A stretch of DNA of 24,257 nt from an uncultured Oscillospiraceae bacterium (GTDB lineage Bacteria > Bacillota > Clostridia > Oscillospirales > Ruminococcaceae), in contig CAJTVI010000039.1 of the NCBI GenBank assembly GCA_910579545.1, positions 1 through 24,257 on the forward strand, written 5' to 3'. The notes under the pieces are model-generated. The model did no database searches. It worked only from the letters and a program-made list of their open reading frames with translations, and was not told the DNA's origin. Position numbers and translations under genes: made by a program. Of this stretch, positions 1 to 8,211 are shown in pieces (the stretch's first letter is position 1; the number at the start of each line of letters is the position of its first letter).

Positions 1-1
1 C

Positions 2-712
2 CGGCCGCTCGCCCGCCCGGCGGTGGAGGGCGCACTCTGCCAGGCTGCGCGGGAGCTGCCGCTGGCCGACGCCCTCTACCAAAGGCGGTATCTGGAGGGC
101 ACGGCCTACCACCCGCCCCTCGCCCCGGCCCCGCCCGCCTGGCAGGCCGGGCAGCTGGGGGCCAAAGCGGCGGAACTGCAAAAGGCCGGCCTGCTAAACG
201 ATGCGCTCACCGATGCCCTCGCCGCCCTGCTGGCCCAGCCGGGCGGCGAGGCCAGCGGGCAGGGGCAGGGCCTTGCGCAGACGGCCGGGGACGCCCCGGC
301 GGCCCCGAGCGATTTTTCGGCCGCGCAGTACAGCGTCTGGTCAGAAGAGAAGGAGACGGGCGGGTTCCTCCTGCTTTATTGGCACACCGGCACCGGCAGG
401 GTGGTGCACTGCGATCTGCTGCTGCCCCAAACGGCTGCCGCGCCCGCCCCGGCCCAAAACGGCGCGGCCCCGCAGGGCGGGGAAGGGGATGCCCCGGCGT
501 GGGACGCCGCCGGCCTGCTGGCCCGCTACCGCGCCTACCTGGGGGTGGACGTGTTAAACGACTGGGCCGAACAGCCCCTGCCCAAGGCGGAGGGGGCGGC
601 CTGCTGGTCGGCCAAGGGGCAGCTGTACCTGTTTTGCGCAAGGTCCGGGCGGCGGTTTACCCTCAGCGCCGTCTCGCTGCCGCCGGACCAGATGCCCCAA
701 GCCCCGCCCTGA
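2..712 (+). CDS. Hypothetical protein, C-terminal part (5' end outside window)
   Basis: The frame is open from the first bases of the window to a TGA at 710-712, so this is the 3' part of a longer gene. A GTG at 23 is the first in-window start candidate, but no Shine-Dalgarno site precedes it and the frame continues upstream, so truncation by the window edge is the simpler reading. The visible part is Ala/Pro/Gly-rich with a low-complexity linker (about codons 70-100 after the GTG). A more ordered C-terminal half follows, with aromatic stretches such as FLLLYWHTGTGRVVHCDLLL and a Cys/Trp segment near the end. I do not recognise a family and see no membrane segment. The lipoprotein gene follows after 138 bp with no clear terminator between, so the two may be co-transcribed. 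Confidence 0.6.
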   Translation, partial: RPLARPAVEGALCQAARELPLADALYQRRYLEGTAYHPPLAPAPPAWQAGQLGAKAAELQKAGLLNDALTDALAALLAQPGGEASGQGQGLAQTAGDAPAAPSDFSAAQYSVWSEEKETGGFLLLYWHTGTGRVVHCDLLLPQTAAAPAPAQNGAAPQGGEGDAPAWDAAGLLARYRAYLGVDVLNDWAEQPLPKAEGAACWSAKGQLYLFCARSGRRFTLSAVSLPPDQMPQAPP

Positions 713-850
713 GCCGCCCGCGTATTTGGCCAGTATGGGAGCCGGCGGCCCGCCCGCGCGCTTTTGCCCGAAATGGTTTTGAAACAGCGGCGCGGTAGGC
801 TATGGGCAGTACAAGCGGGCGGCACGCCCCGGAAAGAAGGTTCCAAACCT

Positions 851-2245
851 ATGCGTATCTTACAGCACCCCCAAAACCCCATGCCCCGCCAAACAGTCGG
901 CCGGGCAAGATCCCCCCGCCGGCTGGGTTGGCTGGCGGCCCTTTGGCTGGCGGCCCTGGCGTTGCTTGCGGCCGCCCTTTGCGGCTGCGGCGGCCCTGCG
1001 CCGGCCCCCTCCGGGCAGGCAGCGGCCCCGGCCGCGCCCGGCATCACCCCCGGCCCGCTGCAGCCCCTCTCGCCCGATACCGGTGAGGGCCGTTACTGCC
1101 TTGGCCAGGGCGAGCAGGCGGGGCTGTTCTGGTATATCGACTATGCCTCGGCCGCCGCCGCCCCCCTTTGCAGCAAACCGGGCTGCGCACACACCGGCCC
1201 GGACTGCCCCGCCCGCCTGCCGGGCGCGGACTATGTCGGCACGCCGCAGGCGCTGGGGGATGGCCGGGTCGTATTTGTGGCCGGCAGCGGGGGCTGCGAT
1301 GCGGCCTGGCTTGCCGGCCCGGACGGCGAACGCCGCCTGCTGCTGGAATGCCCGCCCGGGGAGTACGGCCTTTCGCTGGCCGCCCAGGATGGGACCTATC
1401 TCTATTACTGCCGCGCCTTAAGCGACGGCAGCCTTGCCTATGCCCGCCTGTCGCTGGCGGGCGGCGCGCCCGAGGAGCTGTTCCGCCTGCCCGGGGGGGA
1501 TGGAAACGGCTGCCAGCTGCTGGGCTGCGAGGGTCGCGGGCTGGTCCTGTATACCTGGGACCTCGACCCGGTCCCGGAGATCACCATCACCGACGATTCA
1601 CCCGGGAGCATCGAGGCGGCCGTGCAGGCCCACAACGAGGCGCTCACCCGGCTTTTTGGCCGCCGCAGCGTTCTTTTGGTGGATATGGATACCGGCAGCC
1701 AGCGCACCCTCGATCGCTGGGAGACACCGCTCAGCGAGGGGGAGGGCCGCTCGCTGCTCTGGGCGGGCGGCCGGCTCTACTGGTGCGATTCCGCCGCCGC
1801 CGGCCCGGTTCACTGGCTGGACGCGGCGGGCGGCAGCGGCGAGGCGGGGGTGCTGCCAGACAGCATGAACGCCCCGGAAGCGGTCTTTACCCTAAGCGGC
1901 GTGGTGCAAAACCATCTGCTCTTTGACCGGTACGACCCCGCCGCAGACGTCCTTTCGCGGTACGCCCTCCCGCTCGGGCCGGGGCAGGGCGGGGAACCGG
2001 TCCCCCTGCCCCTCTCCTACATGGCCAACGGCTTCCCGCACCCGGTGCAGATCCTGGGCCAGGGCGCCGACTCCCTGCTGGTGGAGTACGAGGTCCGGGA
2101 GCTGCCGCACCAGGCCGGCTTTTACGAGGACGGCGCCCCCATCACCGGCACGGTCCCCGTCAACCTCTGGGGCGTGATTTCGTATGAGGACTATTTTGCC
2201 GGCCGGCCCGCCTGGCGCACCGTCGAGGGGGCCTACCTGCGCTGA
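851..2245 (+). CDS. Putative lipoprotein, DUF5050-like with Cys-rich N-terminal motif
   Basis: The start is the ATG at 851, placed 10 nt after GGAAAGAAGG (831-840). The same frame is open further upstream but without a ribosome site. The 464-aa product begins with a basic n-region (RARSPRR), a hydrophobic run of about 18 residues (27-45) and a lipobox LCGC with Cys46 as the likely lipidated residue, so it should be an extracytoplasmic lipoprotein. A Cys/His pattern follows at residues 107-119 (LCSKPGCAHTGPDC; C107, C112, H114, C119). As I recall, this pattern is shared by many lipoproteins of gut Ruminococcaceae. The rest (about 130-460) is a series of beta-strand-like segments with repeated G-D-G and Y-Y/L-Y motifs, compatible with a beta-propeller. 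The substrate is unknown. It could equally be called a DUF5050/YncE-like protein. Confidence 0.7.
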   Translation: MRILQHPQNPMPRQTVGRARSPRRLGWLAALWLAALALLAAALCGCGGPAPAPSGQAAAPAAPGITPGPLQPLSPDTGEGRYCLGQGEQAGLFWYIDYASAAAAPLCSKPGCAHTGPDCPARLPGADYVGTPQALGDGRVVFVAGSGGCDAAWLAGPDGERRLLLECPPGEYGLSLAAQDGTYLYYCRALSDGSLAYARLSLAGGAPEELFRLPGGDGNGCQLLGCEGRGLVLYTWDLDPVPEITITDDSPGSIEAAVQAHNEALTRLFGRRSVLLVDMDTGSQRTLDRWETPLSEGEGRSLLWAGGRLYWCDSAAAGPVHWLDAAGGSGEAGVLPDSMNAPEAVFTLSGVVQNHLLFDRYDPAADVLSRYALPLGPGQGGEPVPLPLSYMANGFPHPVQILGQGADSLLVEYEVRELPHQAGFYEDGAPITGTVPVNLWGVISYEDYFAGRPAWRTVEGAYLR

Positions 2246-2391
2246 GCAAAGCGGCGCGGTTCCCGAGCGGGGCCGCGAGGTCAAAAAATGTGAAGGCCCC
2301 GCAGGTTTAACAGGTTCGGCCGCGTTTGGCCCTGCGCCTGTCTATCCCATTACCCCTTTTGCGCCAAGCCTCCCGGCCCGCCCCGGCCCCT

Positions 2392-2432
2392 GCCCGGCCC
2401 GCCGCTTTTTGCGGCCCGCCGGGCGCTTTTTT
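2392..2432 (+). terminator. Intrinsic terminator after the lipoprotein gene
   Basis: Two GC-rich 14-nt arms (2392-2405 and 2411-2424) pair at 12 of 14 positions around a TTTTT loop and are followed by GCTTTTTT. It lies 147 bp after the lipoprotein stop and ahead of the RluA-family promoter. The 361-bp gap 2246-2606 otherwise holds only that promoter. Confidence 0.7.
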
Positions 2433-2552
2433 GGCAAAAAACCAGCAATTTCCAGCCCCTCTGCCCCGATTTTCACATTTTATTCATTGACTTTGCGGCC
2501 GTTGGGGCGTAGCGTTATACAGGGATCGTTCGGCCCCTCCCCTTGCCCCGAT

Positions 2553-2581
2553 TTGCCAGGCGGGGCGGTTTGTGCTATAAT
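2553..2581 (+). promoter_or_regulatory. Sigma-A promoter for the pseudouridine synthase gene
   Basis: TTGCCA at 2553-2558, a 17-bp spacer, then TATAAT at 2576-2581, preceded by TGC (extended -10). The predicted transcript starts near 2588, which rules out the in-frame ATG at 2586 and supports the GTG at 2607 as start codon. Confidence 0.8.
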
Positions 2582-2606
2582 CACCATGTATAAGGGGGAG
2601 TGTGGC

Positions 2607-3536
2607 GTGTGGCTGCGCTTTGCCGTGCCGGAATACTGCGGCGGCTGGCACCTGCGGGATGTTCTGCGGCGGCTGGCCATCAGCGCCCGGCTCTCGCGGG
2701 CGGTCAAGCAGGGCGGCGGCTTTTTTTTGGACGGCGCGCCGGTGCACACCAATGCGGTCTGTCGCGCGGGCCAGACCCTCTCCTTCTGCCTGCCAGACGA
2801 GCCGCCCACCCAGGTGCTCCCCCAGCCGCTGCCCCTTACGGTCTGCTACGAGGACGGGCAGGCCGCCGTGCTCTGCAAGCCGGCCGGCATGGCGGTGCAC
2901 CCCACTAAAGGCTACCCAAACGGCACCCTTGCCAACGCCTGGCTGGGCCTTTTGCAAAGCCGGGGGCAGGCGGGGGTGTTCCGGCCCATCACCCGGCTGG
3001 ACCGGGATACCAGCGGCCTTGTGCTCTGCGCCAAAAATGTTTACGCCGCGCCGCTGCTGGCCCAAACTGCCCAAAAGGAATACCTTGCCCTCTGCCAGGG
3101 CCGGCCGGCCGCGCCGGAGGGGATCATCGACGCCCCCATCGGCCTTGCGCCGGGCAGCACGGTGGTGCGGCAGGTCTGCGGGCAGGGCAAGCCCAGCCGC
3201 ACCCGGTACGCGGTGCTGGCGTCGGGCGGCGGGCTAAGCCTTGTGCGGGCCCGGCTGCTCACCGGGCGCACCCACCAGATCCGGGTGCATTTTGCCTTTT
3301 TGGGCTGCCCCCTGGCGGGGGACGAGCTTTACGGCGGCAGCCGTCTGCGCATTGCCCGGCAGGCGCTGCACTGCGCGCGCTTGTGCTTTGCAAGCCCGGC
3401 CGATGGGCGCCCCCGCGTCATCCGGGCCCCCCTGCCGCCGGACCTGGCGGCGCTGGCCGGCGGCATCCCGGGCGCGGGCGCGGCCCTCGCGGCCTTTTAT
3501 GCAGAGGATGTCCAAAGCGAGGCGGCGCCGCAATAA
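2607..3536 (+). CDS. RluA-family 23S rRNA/tRNA pseudouridine synthase
   Basis: Isomerises specific uridines in structured RNA to pseudouridine; the exact target cannot be read from sequence. The GTG start at 2607 sits 6 nt after GGGGGAG (2594-2600) and downstream of the promoter. The 309-aa product has an S4-like N-terminal region (about 15-62, LRDVLRRLAISARLSRAVKQ and VHTNAVCRAGQTLSF) and then the catalytic domain. That domain shows the KPAGMAVHP motif (91-99), RLDRDTSGL with catalytic Asp132, and the late TGRTHQIRVHF motif typical of RluA/RluC/RluD. The His usual before RLD is Thr here. It looks monocistronic: it has its own promoter, and a structured leader RNA follows. The family call is firm; the RluD versus other-RluA assignment is open. 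Confidence 0.92.
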   Translation: MWLRFAVPEYCGGWHLRDVLRRLAISARLSRAVKQGGGFFLDGAPVHTNAVCRAGQTLSFCLPDEPPTQVLPQPLPLTVCYEDGQAAVLCKPAGMAVHPTKGYPNGTLANAWLGLLQSRGQAGVFRPITRLDRDTSGLVLCAKNVYAAPLLAQTAQKEYLALCQGRPAAPEGIIDAPIGLAPGSTVVRQVCGQGKPSRTRYAVLASGGGLSLVRARLLTGRTHQIRVHFAFLGCPLAGDELYGGSRLRIARQALHCARLCFASPADGRPRVIRAPLPPDLAALAGGIPGAGAALAAFYAEDVQSEAAPQ

Positions 3537-3638
3537 ACTGCCCTGCCGCACCCCTCAGCGCCCGGGCAAAACCAGCTCCCGCGTTTTAAAATGCCAACCC
3601 CCCGCGCTTTGGGAAGTGTCCATTTCAAGGAGTTATAT

Positions 3639-3757
3639 GGTGCTAAGGCCGGGTGCGGGGGAGAGTCTCGAAAGGCTTTCGGGGCAGGGGTCCTGTTGCC
3701 TTGAGAGACTGCTCCCACGCGCCCGACCGGCGGACATCTCTCCTCGGTTTGGACACC
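3639..3757 (+). ncRNA. Candidate ydaO-type (c-di-AMP) riboswitch, divergent
   Basis: A 119-nt leader that folds by hand into a closed structure. P1 pairs 3639-3646 (GGTGCTAA) with 3749-3757, with one bulged A. 3651-3657 (GGGTGCG) pairs with 3718-3724 (CGCGCCC). A long inner arm pairs 3659-3663/3712-3716, 3664-3669/3705-3710 and 3672-3676/3698-3702, with a GA/GA internal loop. Signatures remembered from the ydaO family are present: GCGGGGGA on the 5' side, CCCGA, then ACATCTCTCCTCGG, which matches the ydaO 3' consensus at 10 of 14 positions by my count. The conserved GGGGTGAATC element is not clear. ydaO RNAs commonly sit upstream of cell-wall hydrolase genes and switch them off when c-di-AMP binds, which fits the M23 gene 57 bp downstream. 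A different structured leader remains possible. Confidence 0.55.
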
Positions 3758-3814
3758 CCCGCGCTTTGCGCGGTTACGCAAAACACCCCCATCTTACGAA
3801 AGGAGGGACCCGCC

Positions 3815-5659
3815 GTGTCCCAGCAGCAAAAACCGCCGGCACGCCGTCTGCCCGCGCCGCGCAAAGCGGGCAGCTTTGGCTGGCGCTTTGCCTTCTGGCG
3901 CCGCCAGGTCTCCGGGGCAATTTCCTGCGCCTGGATGCGGGCCGCCTTTTGGGTGCGCCGGGCTCTGGGCCGGCTCTGGGCCAGGCTCAAGCGCCGGCCC
4001 GAGGCGGGCCGCCTGGGCGATTTCCTCTACTCGGTGGGCTTTGCCAGCGAGTATTTTACCCTGCGCGCCCTGCGCGCCGCCCGGGCCGCCTCGGCCGTGG
4101 TGCTGCGCCGCGCCGGCGGGGTGCTGGGGGCGGTCGGCCGCTTTTTTGGCGGCATCCTGGCCACCTTCTGGACCGACATTACCCAGCCCTTTGTGCGCAT
4201 CGGCATCGGGCTGCACAACCTGCGCACCTTTGTGCGCCAGCAGCGCCAGCTGGTGGGCGGGGGCCGCGCCGTGGGCGGCGGCGTCGCCTACTTTTTCAGG
4301 GGCATCCGCCGGTATTTCCCGCTGGTGGGCCGCATGGTCACCTACATTTTGCCGGTGCTGGCGCTGGGCGTTTTTTGGTACACGGTCAAAACCGTGCTGG
4401 CCTACAACTATGTGCTGGCCGTCTCGGTGGACGGCAACCTCGTGGGCTATGTGGAGAGCGAGACCGTGTTTGACCGCGCGCGGGACGCGGTGGCCGAGCG
4501 GGTGGAAACCGCCGGCAGCGAGCACGACGAGTGGTCGGTAAGCCCCAGCTACACCCTTGCCATCTCGGACTTTACCATGGACCAGAACACTATGGCCGAC
4601 GCCATCCTGCGCACGGCCAGCGACCAGATCATCGAGGCCTCGGCCATGTATGTCAACGGCGAATTAGAGGCCATCACCACCGAGGGCGAGCGGCTGCGCG
4701 CCGACCTGGACGGCCTGCTTGAGCCCTACCGCGACCACGAAAACCCCGACCAGCGAGTGGAGTTTGTGCAGAATGTCGAGCTGGTGGATGGGGTATTCTT
4801 TACCGATTCCATCACCGAGTACGGCGAGATCGACTCGATGCTGCACGGCCAGGTGCAGGGCGAGGTGTACGACACGGTGCAGCAGGGGGATTCCCCCTCC
4901 GGCATGGCCGCCCGCAACGATCTGACCCTTGCCCAGTTCTACGAGATGAACGGCGGCGAGGACGCGGTCAACAGCCGGATGTTCCCCGGCCAGCAGTTCC
5001 TCATCCGCCAGTCGGTGGATTTCCTCAATGTCAAAACCATCGTGCGCCGCACCTACCAGCAGGAGATCCCCTTCGAGACCCATACCACCGAATCCGGCGA
5101 TTACGCCTGGGGCAGCACCCGCACGGTGCAGGAGGGGGTCAATGGGCTGGACGAGGTCACCTCCGACTTTATCACCATCGGCGGCCAGACCACCGAGCAG
5201 GAGATCAGCCGGGTCACCCTCTCTGCCCCGGTCACCCGCGAGATCGTCAAGGGCACCAAGCTGCCCACCGGCGCGATCGTCGCCACCGCCACCGGCAGCT
5301 GGATGTGGCCGGTGCCGCAGTACCGGTATGTCAGCCGCTGGATGAGCAGCTACCACAAGGGCGCCGACATCTGCGCCCCCTACGGCTCGGCCATCCTCGC
5401 GTCGGACAACGGCGTGGTGGTCACCGCGGGCTACCACTACAGCTACGGCAACTATGTCGTCATCAACCACGGCAACGGCTGGACCACCCTCTATGCCCAC
5501 GCCTCGGCGCTGCATGTCAGCGTCGGCCAGTATGTGCAGCAGGGCCAGATCATCGCCTCGGTGGGCTCCACCGGCAACTCTTCCGGCAACCACTGCCACT
5601 TCGAGATGTACAGTAACGGCGCGCGGGTCAGCGCCTACAACTTCTTTGGCGGCATGTAA
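3815..5659 (+). CDS. M23 family metallopeptidase with LysM-like and G5 domains
   Basis: Likely zinc endopeptidase cutting peptidoglycan cross-bridges or stem peptides outside the membrane. The GTG start at 3815 lies 7 nt after AAGGAGGG (3800-3807); upstream in-frame codons fall inside the structured leader. The 614-aa product has an unusually long basic, Arg/Gly-rich cytoplasmic N-terminus (1-165), one membrane segment (about 168-190), an extracellular stalk, a LysM-like segment (353-398, VQQGDSPSGMAARNDL to PGQQFLI), a G5-like domain (about 405-481) and a C-terminal M23 domain (about 505-610). The zinc and catalytic residues expected of M23 are visible: H514 and D518 in HKGAD, H562, and H593/H595 in HCHFE. 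The motif is HCH rather than the commoner HLH. A strong terminator follows. The architecture matches clostridial type II membrane-anchored M23 enzymes. Expression is probably set by the leader at 3639-3757. Confidence 0.92.
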   Translation: MSQQQKPPARRLPAPRKAGSFGWRFAFWRRQVSGAISCAWMRAAFWVRRALGRLWARLKRRPEAGRLGDFLYSVGFASEYFTLRALRAARAASAVVLRRAGGVLGAVGRFFGGILATFWTDITQPFVRIGIGLHNLRTFVRQQRQLVGGGRAVGGGVAYFFRGIRRYFPLVGRMVTYILPVLALGVFWYTVKTVLAYNYVLAVSVDGNLVGYVESETVFDRARDAVAERVETAGSEHDEWSVSPSYTLAISDFTMDQNTMADAILRTASDQIIEASAMYVNGELEAITTEGERLRADLDGLLEPYRDHENPDQRVEFVQNVELVDGVFFTDSITEYGEIDSMLHGQVQGEVYDTVQQGDSPSGMAARNDLTLAQFYEMNGGEDAVNSRMFPGQQFLIRQSVDFLNVKTIVRRTYQQEIPFETHTTESGDYAWGSTRTVQEGVNGLDEVTSDFITIGGQTTEQEISRVTLSAPVTREIVKGTKLPTGAIVATATGSWMWPVPQYRYVSRWMSSYHKGADICAPYGSAILASDNGVVVTAGYHYSYGNYVVINHGNGWTTLYAHASALHVSVGQYVQQGQIIASVGSTGNSSGNHCHFEMYSNGARVSAYNFFGGM

Positions 5660-5670
5660 CGCGGGCTTTG

Positions 5671-5723
5671 CGGCGCCCGCCGCGGGCCTTTGCAAAAAAA
5701 GGCCCCGCGGCGGGCGCCGTTTT
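5671..5723 (+). terminator. Strong intrinsic terminator after the M23 gene
   Basis: Arms 5671-5688 and 5701-5719 pair almost perfectly (16 contiguous GC-rich pairs, then one bulged G). The loop is an A-rich TTTGCAAAAAAA and the hairpin is followed by TTTT. It begins 12 bp after the M23 stop codon. Confidence 0.85.
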
Positions 5724-5821
5724 GGCTGTGCCTTGCCCTGTTTTTGGCCCTCTTTTTGGGCCCGGTTTTTACCTTTTAGCGGGACATATTTTTTGCAAAG
5801 CAACAAATACTAAGTTTGCGC

Positions 5822-5850
5822 TTTTCAATCCGGCCGTTTTGGTGTATAAT
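5822..5850 (+). promoter_or_regulatory. Sigma-A promoter for murA
   Basis: TTTTCA (5822-5827), a 17-bp spacer and a perfect TATAAT (5845-5850). It leaves a 5' leader of about 110 nt before the murA TTG start; I see no clear structure in that leader. Confidence 0.7.
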
Positions 5851-5968
5851 AAAACAGTTGCCCGCCCATGTGCTTTGGCCCGGCGGGCAGGCCGGCGCGG
5901 AGGATCCGCCGGCCGAGGAGGAAGGCGCCGTATTTCAGGAACGGCTGCTTAAAGGAGAGGGACAAGCT

Positions 5969-7252
5969 TTGGAGAAATTCGTCATCAACGGCGGCAGGCC
6001 GCTTGTGGGAGAGGTAACCATCAGCGGCGCAAAAAATGCCGCGGTTGCCATCCTGCCTGCCACCATCCTGGCAGGGGGCAAATGCGTCATCGAAAACCTG
6101 CCGGACATCAGCGACGTGCTGGTTTCGCTGCAGATCCTGCAGGCGCTGGGCGCGCGGGTGCGCATGCTCAACCGCAACACCTACGAGATCGACACCACCC
6201 GCCTTTCCGGCACCCAGGTGCCGGACGACCTGTCCCGCCAGATGCGGGCCAGCTACTACTTTTTGGGGGCGCTGCTGGGGCGCTGCGGCACCGCCCAGGT
6301 GGCCATGCCCGGCGGCTGCAACTTAGGCGTGCGCCCCATCGACCAGCACCTCAAGGCCTTTTCGGCGCTGGGGGCGTCCTACGCGGTGGAGTACGGCCGC
6401 ATCCATGTGGAAAGCGACCAGCTTGCGGGGGCGCACACCTTTTTTGACACCGTCTCGGTGGGGGCCACCATGAACGCGATGCTCAGCGCGGTGCTGGCCA
6501 AGGGGCAGACCGTGCTCGAAAACGTGGCCAAGGAGCCCCACATCGTGGATCTCGCCAACTTCCTCAACATGATGGGGGCGGACGTGCGGGGCGCCGGCAC
6601 CGACGTTATCAAGATCCGCGGGGTCGAATCGCTGCACGGGTGCAGCTATTCCATCATCCCGGATCAGATCGAGGCAGGCAGCTTTATGGTGGCCGCGGCC
6701 ATCACCGGGGGCAATGTGCTCGTCAAAAACATCATCCCCAAGCATTTAGAGCCGATCAGCGCCAAGTTAGAGCAGGCCGGCGCCACGGTGGAGGAGTTTG
6801 ACGAGGCGGTGCGGGTCTACCGCACCGGCGACCTTGCCCCCCTCAAGATCAAAACCATGCCGCATCCCGGCTTCCCCACCGATATGCAGCCCATGATGAC
6901 CGTGCTGTTAAGCCTTGCGCAGGGCACCTCGATCATCACCGAGGGCATCTGGGAAAACCGCTTCCGCTATGTGGACGAGCTGGCCCGCATGGGCGCAAAC
7001 ATCCAGGTGGACGGCCAGGTGGCCGTGATCGAGGGGGTACCCCGGCTGCAGCCTGCGCCCCTGCACGCGCCGGACCTGCGGGCCGGCGCGGCCCTGGTGC
7101 TGGCGGCTCTGGCGGCCCACGGCGTCAGCGAGATCGAGCAGATCCAGTATATCGAGCGCGGCTACGAGGATATGGCCGGCAAGCTGCAGGGCCTTGGGGC
7201 GGACATCCGCCGGGTGCAGGTGGCCCCCGCGCCCATCCCGCAGGCGCTGTAA
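5969..7252 (+). CDS. murA: UDP-N-acetylglucosamine 1-carboxyvinyltransferase (MurA)
   Basis: Transfers the enolpyruvyl group of PEP to UDP-GlcNAc, the first committed step of peptidoglycan synthesis, in the cytoplasm. The TTG start at 5969 is set by AAAGGAGAGG (5951-5960) 8 nt upstream and by the family N-terminus EKFVINGGRPLVGEVTISGAK. At 427 aa it has normal MurA length. Visible signatures are Lys22-Asn23 in SGAKNAA and the catalytic loop AMPGGCNLGVRP with Cys117. This is the residue alkylated by fosfomycin; intrinsically resistant MurAs have Asp there, so this enzyme should be sensitive. It has its own promoter and is closed by a terminator at 7295-7326. Firmicutes often have two paralogues (MurA/MurZ); which one this is cannot be told here. 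Confidence 0.96.
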   Translation: MEKFVINGGRPLVGEVTISGAKNAAVAILPATILAGGKCVIENLPDISDVLVSLQILQALGARVRMLNRNTYEIDTTRLSGTQVPDDLSRQMRASYYFLGALLGRCGTAQVAMPGGCNLGVRPIDQHLKAFSALGASYAVEYGRIHVESDQLAGAHTFFDTVSVGATMNAMLSAVLAKGQTVLENVAKEPHIVDLANFLNMMGADVRGAGTDVIKIRGVESLHGCSYSIIPDQIEAGSFMVAAAITGGNVLVKNIIPKHLEPISAKLEQAGATVEEFDEAVRVYRTGDLAPLKIKTMPHPGFPTDMQPMMTVLLSLAQGTSIITEGIWENRFRYVDELARMGANIQVDGQVAVIEGVPRLQPAPLHAPDLRAGAALVLAALAAHGVSEIEQIQYIERGYEDMAGKLQGLGADIRRVQVAPAPIPQAL

Positions 7253-7294
7253 AAGCCCCTGTACCGCAACCGGTTTTTGGCACACACGCCGCGC

Positions 7295-7326
7295 GGCCGC
7301 CCCGTGGCAGGGGCGGCCGGCTTTTT
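7295..7326 (+). terminator. Intrinsic terminator after murA
   Basis: Perfect 9-bp stem GGCCGCCCC (7295-7303) / GGGGCGGCC (7310-7318), loop GTGGCA, then GGC and TTTTT. Located 43 bp after the murA stop. Confidence 0.85.
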
Positions 7327-7395
7327 GTATCTGCCGGCGCGCAAAAAATGCCGTTTTGGCAGTTTTCAGCATCTATTGTAGAAAGGGGCGGGGGC

Positions 7396-8184
7396 ATGGC
7401 CTCGTTCACCACCCTTTATTCCGGCTCGTCCGGCAACTGCGGGCTTGTTGTAAGCGGCGGCGGCTACCTGCTCATCGATATGGGCAAAAGCTGCCGCGCC
7501 ACCCTCGGCGCGCTCAAAAACCTCGGCCTTGCGGTAAGCGACTGCCGGGGCGTCCTCGTTACCCACGAGCACATCGACCACATCGCCGGGCTCGAGGTGT
7601 TTCTGCGGCATTACAGCGTCCCGGTCTACGCCGGGGCCGCCACCCTCGACGCGCTGGAAAGCCGGGGCATCCTGCCGCCGGGGCTGGAGGCGGTGGCCCT
7701 GGAGGGCCGCACCGAGGATGTGGGCGGGTTTGGGGTCACCGCCTTTCCCACCAGCCACGATGTGCCCTGCTGCGGCTTCCGCATCCAAACGCCGGGGGGC
7801 GCCACCATGGCCATCGCCACCGACCTTGGCACCCTTACCCCGGTGGTGCACCAGCAGCTTGGCGGGGCGGCGCTGGTGGCGCTGGAGGCCAACTACGACC
7901 TCTACAGCCTGCGCCATGGGCCCTACCCCTACTACTTAAAAACCCGCATCGAATCCGCGCGGGGCCACCTCTCCAACGACGAATGCGCCGCCAAATGCCT
8001 CGAGCTGGTACAGCAGGGCTGCAAGAGGTTTGCCTTGTGCCACCTCAGCCAGGAAAACAACACCCCGGCCCTTGCGCTGGAGGCGGTGCGGCGCACCCTT
8101 GCGGCGGCGGGCGTCGTGCCCGACCCGGACACGGTGGTGCAGGCCCAGCGGCGCAGTGAGACAAGCCCCTTTTTGGAGTTTTAA
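7396..8184 (+). CDS. MBL-fold metallohydrolase, WalJ/YycJ-like
   Basis: Metallo-beta-lactamase-fold hydrolase of the YycJ/WalJ group. Family members are linked to cell-wall and DNA-repair coordination in Firmicutes; the substrate is not settled, and exonuclease activity is reported for some relatives. The ATG at 7396 follows GAAAGGGGCGGGGG. The 262-aa protein begins with the typical LYSGSSGNC motif (7-15) and has the metal site THEHIDH (H57, H59, D61, H62), a later SHDVPCCGFRI segment, and the FALCHLSQENN motif characteristic of this subfamily. rlmH starts 27 bp downstream on the same strand. This yycJ-rlmH neighbourhood is known from the wal (yycFG) locus, but the WalRK two-component genes are not in this window. 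The start and family are well supported; the cellular role is inferred. Confidence 0.9.
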   Translation: MASFTTLYSGSSGNCGLVVSGGGYLLIDMGKSCRATLGALKNLGLAVSDCRGVLVTHEHIDHIAGLEVFLRHYSVPVYAGAATLDALESRGILPPGLEAVALEGRTEDVGGFGVTAFPTSHDVPCCGFRIQTPGGATMAIATDLGTLTPVVHQQLGGAALVALEANYDLYSLRHGPYPYYLKTRIESARGHLSNDECAAKCLELVQQGCKRFALCHLSQENNTPALALEAVRRTLAAAGVVPDPDTVVQAQRRSETSPFLEF

Positions 8185-8211
8185 GGGCAGGCAAAGGAGG
8201 AAAACGCCCCC

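Noticed and set aside
4664..5806. 380-aa minus-strand ORF opposite the M23 gene
   Set aside because: His/Val/Gly/Asp-rich antisense shadow of a GC-rich gene with M23/G5 motifs on the plus strand; no ribosome site or family.
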